64,000 nucleotides of DNA from Abiotrophia defectiva ATCC 49176 (GTDB lineage Bacteria; Bacillota; Bacilli; Lactobacillales; Aerococcaceae): contig NZ_KI535340.1 of the NCBI RefSeq assembly GCF_000160075.2, positions 186,001-250,000 of the forward strand, written 5' to 3'. A program made the translations under genes and the position numbers. Below the pieces are notes generated by a model. The model ran no database searches and was not told the origin of the DNA. It was given only the letters and a program-made list of their open reading frames with translations. Shown piece by piece: positions 34,550 through 43,722 of this stretch (its first letter is position 1; every line of letters begins with the position of its first letter).

Positions 34550-34635
34550 AAACAACAGATAGAGCTTTTCTGTTCTGTATTATTATACACCATTTGGCTA
34601 TGCTAGTGACAGATAGACCAAAAGGAGTGAAACTT

Positions 34636-35757
34636 ATGAAACACTATACTGGCGACCCGCAATTTGACTTCCAGATTATTCGCTTTACCTCTCGACTTAA
34701 ACATCACCCTGAAGTTATGACAGATTTGAGTGAAGTAGGTCAAGCCATCACTGATTTTGAATCTTGGTACACTTGGTGGACTAGCAAAGCTAACTATTAT
34801 GAAGCCCAAGGTAAATTAGATATTGCGGCACGCTACTTTCGGGCAGCAGCCTTCTACTTAGACGCCAACGACCCTCGCAAAAAGTCCACTTTAGATCATT
34901 ATACGGCCCTTTTTTATCAAACTTACCAGGGTTCCCCTTATAGCTACCATAAAATTCCCTATCCTGGTGGATACTTGCCAGCCCTGCGGATAGAATGTCC
35001 CGGCGCTAGTCGAACCCTCCTCGTTCTTGGAGGCTTTGACGGAATGCTTGAAGAACTGTGTGATTTTGTGGCCCCCCTTCAAAATCAAGGATATCATCTT
35101 ATCTTGTTCGACGGACCCGGTCAGGGCCAAACTTATCAGCAAGGCTTAACTTTTCAGCCCAATTTTGAAGTGCCCGTTAAAGTCGTCCTAGATTATTTTG
35201 GCCTTAAGTCCTGCGACGCGATGGGGCTATCATGGGGCGGATACCTTGTTATGAGAGCGGCGGCTTTTGAGCCCCGCATTCAGTCAGTTATTTGTTTGGA
35301 TATTTTCTATTCAGCTATGGATGCCCTCAAATTAACCTTGGGCCCAGTAGCCTATTCTGGCTTTCGCCTACTCTATCATTTAAGGGCTAAATCATTGATT
35401 AATGCTTTAACTGAATATTTTACAAAATCCAATATACAACTCAAGTGGTCTCTACAGAATGGTTACCAACTGACTGGTGAGAAGACCCCTTATGATTTCT
35501 ACCGAAATTTAGATCGTCACCAGGTAGCCCCTATCTTAAATCGTATTAGTCAACCTTGTTTATTATTAGCGGGACAAGAAGATCAATACGTCCCTACCTA
35601 TCGTCTCAAGCAGATCAAAAGAAAATTAATCCATGCTAAGGCTATTGAAAGTCAGCTCTTCACTAGCCAGACAGGCGGGGCCCTTCACTGTCAAATGGAT
35701 AGGCTAGACCTTGTCTATCCCCTTGTGCTAGACTTCATACGGAAATATAGTCACTAA
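34636..35757 (+). CDS. Alpha/beta hydrolase (FrsA/DUF1100-like)
   Basis: This is a cytoplasmic esterase-like protein of 373 aa with a helical N-terminal cap (about 1-110, KANYYEAQGKLDIAARYFRAAAFYLD) and an alpha/beta-hydrolase core. The nucleophile elbow is G-L-S199-W-G-G. An aspartate in LAGQEDQYVP and a histidine in GGALHCQMDR complete a probable triad. The cap-plus-core layout resembles FrsA/DUF1100 and 2,6-dihydropseudooxynicotine hydrolases. The substrate is unknown. AAAGGAGTGAAACTT precedes the ATG at 34636; a start at 34594 is rejected. It is divergent from and probably controlled by the TetR gene. Confidence 0.85.
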   Translation: MKHYTGDPQFDFQIIRFTSRLKHHPEVMTDLSEVGQAITDFESWYTWWTSKANYYEAQGKLDIAARYFRAAAFYLDANDPRKKSTLDHYTALFYQTYQGSPYSYHKIPYPGGYLPALRIECPGASRTLLVLGGFDGMLEELCDFVAPLQNQGYHLILFDGPGQGQTYQQGLTFQPNFEVPVKVVLDYFGLKSCDAMGLSWGGYLVMRAAAFEPRIQSVICLDIFYSAMDALKLTLGPVAYSGFRLLYHLRAKSLINALTEYFTKSNIQLKWSLQNGYQLTGEKTPYDFYRNLDRHQVAPILNRISQPCLLLAGQEDQYVPTYRLKQIKRKLIHAKAIESQLFTSQTGGALHCQMDRLDLVYPLVLDFIRKYSH

Positions 35758-35781
35758 AAAAGAGGCCTGTCGGCCTCTTTT
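35757..35781. terminator. Bidirectional terminator between the hydrolase and purB
   Basis: AAAAGAGGCC (35757-35766) and GGCCTCTTTT (35772-35781) pair around TGTCG. A-rich and T-rich flanks let it serve both the hydrolase on the plus strand and the purine operon on the minus strand. Confidence 0.85.
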
Positions 35782-35891
35782 CTTAATGCTATTGACCAAA
35801 AATATCCTGATAGAGCATGACTTGACCTAGAGCTTGGGTATGACCGCCTAGTTGGTCCACCAACTCATAGGCAAAAGCCGTGAAAGTTAAA

Positions 35892-37196
35892 CTAGTCTTC
35901 CAAACCAGGAATCCGGTGGAAAGTCTTATCAATATTGACCAAATGAACTTCCAACTCGAAGCAGGAATCAAGTGTCGCAGCATCCATGGTGGCTTGAATG
36001 GTTGGGTCTTCTTGCAAGAGTTGCTTGAAAGGAATGGCCTCAAACCAAGACTTCATGGCCAGCGGTTGCACTAGGTCATAGGCCTGCTCGCGGGCAAAGC
36101 CGTATTTTTCAATCAAGGTCGACATGGTCCGCTGAGCGAAGATGACACCATGAGTGGCATAGATATTCTTAATCATATTGTCTTCGAAAATGGTCAGATT
36201 TTGGATAACCTTAGTGAAGCGCGCCAACATGTAATCTAAGAGACTAGTTGCATCCATAGATAAGATACGTTCCGCACTAGAGTGGGAAATGTCCCGTTCA
36301 TGCCAGAGTGGAATATTCTCATAGGCTGCCAGCATATAGCCCCGCATCATCCGAGCACAACCAGCCATGTTCTCACTTGAGATTGGATTGCGTTTATGTG
36401 GCATGGCACTGGACCCTTTTTGATTTTTGGAGAAGAACTCTTCTGCTTCTCGCACTTCAGTCCGTTGGAGATGCCGAATCTCCACACCAATTTTCTCAAT
36501 CGAACTCGCGATTAAGGCCAAGGTGGCATAATAATCAGCATGCCGGTCCCGTTGGAGGGTCTGAGTAGACACATGGCTAGACTCAATACCCAGGCTTTGG
36601 CAGACATAGTCTTGAACTTCCGGTGGTGTGTTGGAGAAAGTCCCCACAGCCCCTGAAATCTTACCGACTTCTACCATCTTACGAGCAGCCTTGAAGCGTT
36701 CAATATGACGATTAAATTCATCATAGTAGAGGGCGAATTTGAGCCCGAAGCTAGAGATATCAGCATGTACCCCGTGGGTCCGACCAATACATGGCGTGAA
36801 TTTATACTTGAGTGCTTTTTCCTTGAGCGCGGCCTGGAAATCTAAGAGGTCTTGATAGAGAATATCATTGGCTTCTTTATAGAGGACACCATAGGCCGTG
36901 TCCACAACGTCGGTTGAGGTCAAGCCATAGTGAATCCACTTCTTCTCAGGGCCTAAGTAGCTGGAGACATTGCGGGTAAAAGCCACGACATCGTGCTTGG
37001 TTTCCTTCTCTAATTCTAGAATTCCCGCTAGGTCGAAGTCGGCCTTTTCAAAGAGGGCTTGGACATCTTCTTCAGGGACTACACCTAAGGTTGACCAAGC
37101 TTTAGCGGCATATAGTTCAACTTGGAGGGCAGCCCGCCAACGATTTTCATCACTAAAAATACTACGCATAGGTTCGCGACTGTAACGTTCTAACAT
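35892..37196 (-). CDS. purB: Adenylosuccinate lyase
   Basis: PurB catalyses two fumarate-releasing steps: SAICAR to AICAR, and adenylosuccinate to AMP. The 434-aa protein has the fumarase/aspartase signature GSSAMPHKRNP (near residue 265) containing the mobile catalytic loop serine. TSTDVVDTAYG (about 93-103) and GRTHGVHAD (about 138-146) are the other active-site segments. AAAGGAGTTATAAG precedes the ATG. It is the last gene of the pur operon, 28 bp after purD, and is followed by about 100 bp of untranslated sequence before the shared terminator. Confidence 0.96.
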   Translation of the reverse strand: MLERYSREPMRSIFSDENRWRAALQVELYAAKAWSTLGVVPEEDVQALFEKADFDLAGILELEKETKHDVVAFTRNVSSYLGPEKKWIHYGLTSTDVVDTAYGVLYKEANDILYQDLLDFQAALKEKALKYKFTPCIGRTHGVHADISSFGLKFALYYDEFNRHIERFKAARKMVEVGKISGAVGTFSNTPPEVQDYVCQSLGIESSHVSTQTLQRDRHADYYATLALIASSIEKIGVEIRHLQRTEVREAEEFFSKNQKGSSAMPHKRNPISSENMAGCARMMRGYMLAAYENIPLWHERDISHSSAERILSMDATSLLDYMLARFTKVIQNLTIFEDNMIKNIYATHGVIFAQRTMSTLIEKYGFAREQAYDLVQPLAMKSWFEAIPFKQLLQEDPTIQATMDAATLDSCFELEVHLVNIDKTFHRIPGLED

Positions 37197-37224
37197 CTTA
37201 TAACTCCTTTACTTGAGCCTGCGC

Positions 37225-38460
37225 TTATAATGAGCGATAGCCGATATCCTGACGGTAGAATAAATCAGGGCAATCAATCTTCTTAATCTCATCATAAACC
37301 TTCTGTCTAGCGCTGGCAAGTGTGGTCCCCTTGGCGCAGACAATGAGGACACGTCCACCATTAATGGTCAGCTGATTGGCTACCTTGCGGGTCCCCATGT
37401 GGAAGACTGGTACACTTAGCTGATCCAAGCCCTTAATGACGCTACCTTTAACACTCGCTTCAGGATAACCTTTGGCGGCTAAAACCACGCCAATAACCGC
37501 ATCTTGATCCCATTCCAAGTGGAAGTCCTGGCCATCAATGACGGCATTAGCTACCTGGTAAAGGCTGGACTTGAGTTGGAGAAGGAGGACTTCACATTCT
37601 GGATCCCCAAAACGAACATTGAATTCAATGGTTTTGACACCATCGGCACATTTCATCAGGCCAGCATAGAGGATGCCATAGAAAGGCATGCCTTCTTGAG
37701 ACATAGCATCGACCATAGGCTGAACCACTTGTTCTAAGCCTTGGGCAACGTCTTGGTCGCTGATATGAGAAATGGGCAGATAGGCGCCCATGCCCCCAGT
37801 GTTGAGGCCACGGTCACCGTCTAGGGCCCGTTTATGGTCTTGGGCCACCTTCATAGGCACGACCTTGCGGTCTGACACGAAACACATGAGGGAAAATTCT
37901 TCCCCTTCTAGGAATTCTTCAATAACGACTGAGCCACCTGCGTCCGCAAATTTAGCTTCTTGCATCATGGCTTTGAGCGCTTCTTGCGCTTCTTCTTGAG
38001 TCTGAGCGATGATGACCCCCTTGCCTGCGGCTAGACCATCGGCCTTGAGGACAATAGGAGTTGCCTGCTGAGCAAGATATTGTTTGGCAGCCTCATAATC
38101 GCTAAAGCTCTCATGCTTGGCTGTTGGAATCTGGTATTTGGACATCATCTGCTTGGAGAAGACCTTGCTGCCTTCAAGCTGAGCCGCCTTAGCAGAAGGA
38201 CCAAAGGCCCGAATACCAGCTGCTTGAAGGCGGTCCACTAGGCCATCGACTAGATATACTTCCGGTCCTATGAAGACCAAATCAATGGGCTCCGTCTGAC
38301 AAAAAGCAATAAGCTCAGGTTCGGTAAGAGATAGACAGGTCCCAAACTCCGCTACGGCTGGGTTATCACCTAAGAGAAAAACTTGATGACCTTCTTGGTG
38401 GAACTTGTAAGCTATGGCATGCTCACGTCCACCGGCACCTACTACGAGTACCTTGGCCAT
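37225..38460 (-). CDS. purD: Phosphoribosylamine-glycine ligase (GAR synthetase)
   Basis: PurD joins phosphoribosylamine and glycine with ATP, step 2 of purine synthesis. The 411-aa ATP-grasp protein has MAKVLVVGAGGREHAIAYK at its N-terminus and the ATP-grasp elements PIVLKADGLAAGKGVI and VIEEFLEGEEFSLMCF. The metal/glycine region NTGGMGAYLP and EFNVRFGDPECE are also intact. The start is the ATG at 38460, one base after the purH stop codon and without a strong SD, so it depends on coupling to purH; an upstream in-frame start inside purH is rejected. Confidence 0.95.
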   Translation of the reverse strand: MAKVLVVGAGGREHAIAYKFHQEGHQVFLLGDNPAVAEFGTCLSLTEPELIAFCQTEPIDLVFIGPEVYLVDGLVDRLQAAGIRAFGPSAKAAQLEGSKVFSKQMMSKYQIPTAKHESFSDYEAAKQYLAQQATPIVLKADGLAAGKGVIIAQTQEEAQEALKAMMQEAKFADAGGSVVIEEFLEGEEFSLMCFVSDRKVVPMKVAQDHKRALDGDRGLNTGGMGAYLPISHISDQDVAQGLEQVVQPMVDAMSQEGMPFYGILYAGLMKCADGVKTIEFNVRFGDPECEVLLLQLKSSLYQVANAVIDGQDFHLEWDQDAVIGVVLAAKGYPEASVKGSVIKGLDQLSVPVFHMGTRKVANQLTINGGRVLIVCAKGTTLASARQKVYDEIKKIDCPDLFYRQDIGYRSL

Positions 38461-38461
38461 C

Positions 38462-39991
38462 TTAGTGTTTAAAGTGGCGTGTGGTCGAGAAGACCATGGC
38501 CACACCTTTCTCATTTGCTACATCAATGGAAGCTTGGTCCTTGATGGATCCACCTGGTTGCACCACTGCGCTGATGCCATAGTCAGCAGCAATTTCAAGG
38601 CTATCTGGCATTGGGAAGAAGGCATCTGAAGCCAGTACGGCTCCCTTAGCCTTGTCGCCAGCCTGTTCGAGGGCTAGCTTAGCCGCCCCAACCCGGTTCA
38701 TTTGCCCGGCACCAATGCCTAGTGTCTGGCCATTCTTAGCCACTACAATAGCATTGGACTTCACATGCTTGACAATTTTAAGACCAAATTCTAAATCAGC
38801 TTTTTGGTCCTCACTTGGGGCAAGATGGGTCACTTGACGCCAGTCTTCTGCTAGGGCTTGGTTGGCATCTTGAATCAAGAGGCCACCCCGCACACTCTTA
38901 ATTTGAGCTTGAGCTAAGTTGCCACCTTGTGGAATTTGGTAGAGACGCAGATTTTTCTTCTTCTTAAGCAAGTCTAAAGCTTCCGCCTCATAGCCTTCAG
39001 CTAGGATGATTTCCAAGAAAATGGCATGTAATCGCTCTGCGGTCGCCAAATCTACTACCCCATTAATCGCAACAATCCCACCAAAGATCGAGACTGGATC
39101 CGCCTCATAAGCCTTATCAAAGGCTTCCTTGACACTGGCCCCTAGCGCTACCCCACAAGGGTTCATATGTTTCAAGACAACACAGGCTGTTTGGCCTTGA
39201 AACTCATTGAGGATATCCAAGGCAGCGCTGGCGTCTTGAAGGTTATTGTAGGACATTTGCTTACCATGAAGTTGAGTAGCTGATTGCAGGGTATAGCTTT
39301 CAGCTTGATCACTGACATAGTGCCAAGCTTTTTGGTGCGGGTTCTCACCATAGCGTAAGCTATCCTCTAGCTTGTAAGACAAGGTCAAAATATCTGGCAC
39401 TAAGTGATCGACTTGATCAAAGTATCGCGCAATGGCCGCATCATAGGCCGCCGTTCTATGGTAAACCTTGATGGCTAGGCGTCGACGAGTAGCTGCAGAC
39501 ACCTGCCCAGTCTCTGCTAATTCCGCTAAGACAGCCGGGTAGTCTGCCACATCACAGACGACCGTCACATCTTGATGGTTTTTGGCTGCTGAGCGTAACA
39601 TGCTTGGCCCACCAATATCGATATTTTCAATCACTTCTGCTTCCGTCACGCCTGCTTTCTTGACCGTTTCTTCGAAAGGATAGAGGTTGACACAGACTAA
39701 GTCAATATAATCAATTTGATTTTGACTGACTTGCTCACGATGCAAATCAGAGTCACGTTTGGCTAAGAGTCCACCATGGATAGCCGGATGTAGCGTTTTA
39801 ACTCGGCCTTCCAAAATCTCTGGGAAACCAGTGACAGAGGCTACATCTAAAACTTCTAGTCCTGCATCTTTCAGAAAGGTGGCCGTCCCACCCGTACTAA
39901 TTAACTCATAGCCAGCAGCCACTAGGCCCTTGGCGAAGTCTAGTAAGCCCGTCTTGTCGCTGACACTTAATAAGGCACGTTTTTTACTCAT
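38462..39991 (-). CDS. purH: Bifunctional AICAR formyltransferase / IMP cyclohydrolase
   Basis: PurH performs the last two steps to IMP. The 509-aa protein has the N-terminal IMP cyclohydrolase domain (RALLSVSDKTGLLDFAKGL, ELISTGGTATFLKDAG, GGLLAKRD). Its C-terminal formyltransferase domain shows RYGENPHQKAWHY, LKHMNPCGVALG and ASDAFFPMPDSLE. Length is normal (about 510). An AAGGAGGGCAATAT site precedes the ATG. It lies between purN (13 bp upstream) and purD. Confidence 0.96.
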   Translation of the reverse strand: MSKKRALLSVSDKTGLLDFAKGLVAAGYELISTGGTATFLKDAGLEVLDVASVTGFPEILEGRVKTLHPAIHGGLLAKRDSDLHREQVSQNQIDYIDLVCVNLYPFEETVKKAGVTEAEVIENIDIGGPSMLRSAAKNHQDVTVVCDVADYPAVLAELAETGQVSAATRRRLAIKVYHRTAAYDAAIARYFDQVDHLVPDILTLSYKLEDSLRYGENPHQKAWHYVSDQAESYTLQSATQLHGKQMSYNNLQDASAALDILNEFQGQTACVVLKHMNPCGVALGASVKEAFDKAYEADPVSIFGGIVAINGVVDLATAERLHAIFLEIILAEGYEAEALDLLKKKKNLRLYQIPQGGNLAQAQIKSVRGGLLIQDANQALAEDWRQVTHLAPSEDQKADLEFGLKIVKHVKSNAIVVAKNGQTLGIGAGQMNRVGAAKLALEQAGDKAKGAVLASDAFFPMPDSLEIAADYGISAVVQPGGSIKDQASIDVANEKGVAMVFSTTRHFKH

Positions 39992-40004
39992 ATTGCCCTC
40001 CTTC

Positions 40005-40577
40005 TCATGCTTGGGTTAGTAATTGATAGACAACCTGAGGCAGCAGTTCATGCTCCAAGTCGTGAATACGTTGCGTTAAATCCTCCAAGGATTCATCTCT
40101 TGGATGTTGGAGACTGGCTTGGGCAATGACCTGGCCACTGTCTAACTCTTCATTGACATAGTGGACACTAATGCCAATTTCACTATCGCCTGCCCGGTAG
40201 GCCTGGCCAATGGCGTCTACTCCTTTGTATTTTGGCAACAAGGAAGGATGCAAGTTAATCATGGGCCCCTTGTAATGCTCTAATAGGTAAGGAGAAACAA
40301 TCCGCATGTAGCCCGCCAAAATAATCAGGTCAACTGGCTCAATGGCCTCTAGAATGGCTGCTTCAAACTCGGCCTTGCTAGCATACTCCTTAGGACTAAA
40401 GACAAAGCAGTCAATGCCACGGCTTTGGGCCTTGGCCACAACCGGCGCGCCAGGCTTATCACAGACTAATTTGCTGATGGTCATGACTTCCTTCAGTCGG
40501 TCGTCATCGGCTAGGGCTTGAAAATTAGACCCGGTCCCTGAGGCGAAAATCGCAACTCGTTTTTTGGCTTGGGTCAT
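40005..40577 (-). CDS. purN: Phosphoribosylglycinamide formyltransferase
   Basis: PurN transfers a formyl group from 10-formyl-THF to GAR. The 190-aa protein shows the N-terminal nucleotide loop FASGTGSNFQAL (about 10-21) and the catalytic motif MINLHPSLLPKYKG (about 103-116) with the conserved Asn-x-His. SVHYVNEELDSGQVI with the essential Asp follows near residue 142. Its ATG overlaps the purM stop by 4 nt (ATGA). No formate-dependent PurT is present in the window. Confidence 0.95.
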   Translation of the reverse strand: MTQAKKRVAIFASGTGSNFQALADDDRLKEVMTISKLVCDKPGAPVVAKAQSRGIDCFVFSPKEYASKAEFEAAILEAIEPVDLIILAGYMRIVSPYLLEHYKGPMINLHPSLLPKYKGVDAIGQAYRAGDSEIGISVHYVNEELDSGQVIAQASLQHPRDESLEDLTQRIHDLEHELLPQVVYQLLTQA

Positions 40578-41578
40578 GAGATAACAATCCCTTCTTGGTC
40601 AGTTACTTGGCCTAAAACAAAGGCATCTGGCAGGAGGTTCAAGACGGTTTCAACATCTTCAGGCTCTAGAACAAAGGCTAGACCAACCCCCATATTGAAG
40701 ACATGGTACATTTCCTCCCAGTCTACCTGGCCTACTTGACTCAAATAGTGGAAAATTTCTGGCACTTGATAGGCCTTGCTATCAAGGCTCATACCCAGCC
40801 CAGGTGCCAAGCAACGAGGTAGGTTTTCATGGAAGCCACCCCCTGTAATATGAGCAATACCGGCCACTTTGACTTGGGCCATGACGGCTTCTACTTCTTT
40901 GGCGTAGATACGCGTAGGCGTTAGGAGGGTCTCACCTAAGGTCGAGTTGCCAAAGGCTGACTTGAGGTCCAAATCATGGTCGCTAATAATCTTACGAACA
41001 AGCGAAAAACCATTTGAATGGACTCCACTTGAAGGGAGACCAACCACAACTTGACCAGCTCGAGTATTGTCAGGAGAAAGTAGGAGGTCCTTCTCTTGGG
41101 CCCCTACACAGAAACCTGCAATATCATACTCGCCGTCTTCATAGAAGCCCGCCATCTCAGCTGTCTCACCACCTACAATGGCACAGCCGGCTTGGACGCA
41201 GCCATCGGCCACGCCACTGACAATGGCTTCGATTTGCTCTGGATAGTTCTTACCTACCGCAAGATAATCTAGGAAGAAAAGTGGCTTAGCACCTTGAGCC
41301 AAGATATCGTTGACACACATAGCCACCACATCAATCCCAATAGTGTTGTGGATATCTAATTCAAAAGCAAGCTTAAGCTTGGTCCCCACGCCATCAGTAC
41401 CACTTACCAAGACGGGATTCTTGAAATGATAGGCGCTCAAATCAAAGCAGCCACCAAAACTCCCGATGGAGGCTAGCATGCCAAGATTCTTGGTTCTAGC
41501 TACATGTTTCTTAATACGTTCGACAGATTCATAACCGGCTTCAAGGCTCACGCCACTGGCTGCATAGTGTTTACTCAT
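40574..41578 (-). CDS. purM: Phosphoribosylformylglycinamidine cyclo-ligase (AIR synthetase)
   Basis: PurM closes the imidazole ring to AIR with ATP. The 334-aa protein has the family motifs [15 protein letters not shown] (near 58-72), [25 protein letters not shown] and [11 protein letters not shown] (about 137-147). [17 protein letters not shown] and [12 protein letters not shown] are present too. Its start overlaps the end of purF by 8 nt. Confidence 0.96.
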   Translation of the reverse strand: MSKHYAASGVSLEAGYESVERIKKHVARTKNLGMLASIGSFGGCFDLSAYHFKNPVLVSGTDGVGTKLKLAFELDIHNTIGIDVVAMCVNDILAQGAKPLFFLDYLAVGKNYPEQIEAIVSGVADGCVQAGCAIVGGETAEMAGFYEDGEYDIAGFCVGAQEKDLLLSPDNTRAGQVVVGLPSSGVHSNGFSLVRKIISDHDLDLKSAFGNSTLGETLLTPTRIYAKEVEAVMAQVKVAGIAHITGGGFHENLPRCLAPGLGMSLDSKAYQVPEIFHYLSQVGQVDWEEMYHVFNMGVGLAFVLEPEDVETVLNLLPDAFVLGQVTDQEGIVIS

Positions 41579-43025
41579 GTTGGGCCTCCTTTTTGGCTAA
41601 ATAGGCTTGTTGGATTGGGGTCAGCGAGTCATAGAATTGCTGCTCATAATCGTGTAGACCAGCTACATAGTCGGCAGAAAAGCAGTCCATGCAGAGTCCC
41701 TTGTTAGGACCTTCAGTTTCTAGGCCAATCGCGTCTTTGAGCCCTTCTTCACTGAGAAAGGCCAAGCTATCTGCATTAATAAGTTGGCAAACTTCCTCCA
41801 AACTGTGATTGGCGCAAATCAATTCCCCTGAAGTCGACATATCGATGCCGTAGAAGGATGGGAAGAGAATAGGTGGTGCCGCGATCCGCACATGAACTTC
41901 CTTGGCACCGGCCTCCTTAAGTAATTGGACAATCCGCCGCGAGGTAGTCCCCCGCACGATGGAATCATCTACCATGACGACTCGCTTGCCGCCCACAATG
42001 GATTTAACGGCAGATAGTTTCATGCGAACCCCTTGCTCCCGTAATTCTTGAGTAGGTTGAATAAAGGTCCGGGCAACGTATTGGTTCTTAATCAAGCCCA
42101 TTTCATAGGGCAATCCGGATACTTCAGCATAGCCGGTAGCGGCTGAGAGTGATGAATTAGGTACCCCAATTACCATGTCGGCCTGAGCAGGGGCTTCTTG
42201 CGCTAGGAGACGGCCAGCACGTTTGCGGGTGGCATGGACATTCTGACCGGCAATGACTGAGTCAGGTCGAGCAAAATATACATATTCCATAGCTGTTACA
42301 GCAGGCGCTTGAGGTGCCGCATAGGCTTCAATCCGAATGCCTTGATCGTTGATGACAACATATTGACCGGCCATAATATTGCAGACGAACTCTGCCCCGA
42401 CCACATCAATGGCACAGGTTTCACTGGCAGCAACATAGGCCCCATTTTTCATCTTGCCAATTACTAGAGGACGTAAGGCATGCTGGTCCACCGCTCCATA
42501 GAGGGCATCCTTGGTGACAATCAGATAGGTAAAACCGCCACGCAGTTGATTAAGGCCCTCTTGAAGTTTACCTTCGAAGGTCTCCGCTTGGCTGTGGCGA
42601 ATGAGGTGAACCAAGACTTCCGTATCAGAGGAAGAATGGAAGATGGCCCCCCGCTCTTCAAGGCGCTTGCGTAAAGCGCGAGCATTGACCAAATTCCCAT
42701 TGTGGCAAATCCCCAAATCCATATCATAGAAATGAAAGAGAAAGGGTTGCACATTTTCAATATGATTGCTACCAGAGGTAGAATAACGAACATGGCCAAT
42801 GGCCCGGTCACCTGACAGACGATCCAAAATACTATCGTCACGAAAGACCTCACTCACCAAACCGTGACCGCGATGGTTATCCAATCCCTGGCTGGAACCC
42901 GCTACAATCCCAGCCCCTTCCTGGCCACGGTGTTGGAGACTATGGAGACCAAAGTAGGTCACATGGCTAGCTTCGGGATGGTTCCAAATCCCGAACACCC
43001 CACATTCTTCATTAATTCCGCGCAT
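41571..43025 (-). CDS. purF: Amidophosphoribosyltransferase
   Basis: PurF makes phosphoribosylamine from PRPP and glutamine, the committed step. The 484-aa protein begins [12 protein letters not shown]: Cys8 is the expected N-terminal nucleophile after removal of a 7-residue propeptide. The PRPP-binding motif is [14 protein letters not shown] (near 355-368). Cysteines in ETCAIDV, LICANHS and [11 protein letters not shown] match the Bacillus-type enzyme that binds a 4Fe-4S cluster. It overlaps purC by 14 nt upstream and purM by 8 nt downstream. Confidence 0.96.
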   Translation of the reverse strand: MRGINEECGVFGIWNHPEASHVTYFGLHSLQHRGQEGAGIVAGSSQGLDNHRGHGLVSEVFRDDSILDRLSGDRAIGHVRYSTSGSNHIENVQPFLFHFYDMDLGICHNGNLVNARALRKRLEERGAIFHSSSDTEVLVHLIRHSQAETFEGKLQEGLNQLRGGFTYLIVTKDALYGAVDQHALRPLVIGKMKNGAYVAASETCAIDVVGAEFVCNIMAGQYVVINDQGIRIEAYAAPQAPAVTAMEYVYFARPDSVIAGQNVHATRKRAGRLLAQEAPAQADMVIGVPNSSLSAATGYAEVSGLPYEMGLIKNQYVARTFIQPTQELREQGVRMKLSAVKSIVGGKRVVMVDDSIVRGTTSRRIVQLLKEAGAKEVHVRIAAPPILFPSFYGIDMSTSGELICANHSLEEVCQLINADSLAFLSEEGLKDAIGLETEGPNKGLCMDCFSADYVAGLHDYEQQFYDSLTPIQQAYLAKKEAQHE

Positions 43026-43719
43026 TTTCTAATCTCCCTAATACTTCCTTGTAGGCTGCCATGACATCACCTAGATCGCGTCTAAAGCGGTCCTTATCTA
43101 ACTTGTCGCGGGTATCCTTATCCCAGAGACGACAAGTATCAGGTGAAATCTCATCGGCTAGTATAATCTGTCCGTCGCTAGTCTTACCAAACTCAATCTT
43201 GAAGTCTACCAAAATCAAGTTGGCCGCTAGGAATAAGTCTTGCAAAGCACGGTTAATGCGAGCGGTTAAGTCCTTAATTTGCGCTAGTTCTGCTTCCGTC
43301 ACTAGTTCCAAAGCCACTGCATGGTCGTCATTAATAAGCGGGTCGCCTAGCTCATCATTCTTATAACTCAATTCAAAGACTGGTTTGGCTAATTGGCGTC
43401 CTTCTTCTAGCCCATATTTCTTGGCCATGGAACCTGCCACTATATTACGGGTAATAACTTCTAAGGGAATAATGGTCACATGGCGGCAGACTTGGTCGGT
43501 TTCATTGACCTGCTTAATAAAATGAGTTGGGATGCCTTGTTCTGCCAGGTAGGTAAAAATCAAGCTGGTAATGGCGTTATTGAGTCCACCCTTGTCATCA
43601 AATTCTTCCTTCTTAACCCCGTTAAAGGCAGTGGCACTATTCTTATAGTGAACATAGACTTCCTCAGGATTACCGGTATCAAAGAGTTGTTTAGCTTTGC
43701 CTTCGTATAAGAGTTTCAT
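43012..43719 (-). CDS. purC: SAICAR synthetase
   Basis: PurC condenses CAIR with aspartate using ATP. The 235-aa protein has [13 protein letters not shown] at the N-terminus, the conserved [14 protein letters not shown] (about 81-94) and [12 protein letters not shown] (about 175-186). [14 protein letters not shown] (about 193-206) follows. It is of normal short bacterial length, starts 3 bp after the purL stop codon and ends inside purF. Confidence 0.96.
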   Translation of the reverse strand: MKLLYEGKAKQLFDTGNPEEVYVHYKNSATAFNGVKKEEFDDKGGLNNAITSLIFTYLAEQGIPTHFIKQVNETDQVCRHVTIIPLEVITRNIVAGSMAKKYGLEEGRQLAKPVFELSYKNDELGDPLINDDHAVALELVTEAELAQIKDLTARINRALQDLFLAANLILVDFKIEFGKTSDGQIILADEISPDTCRLWDKDTRDKLDKDRFRRDLGDVMAAYKEVLGRLENARN

Positions 43720-43722
43720 GGT

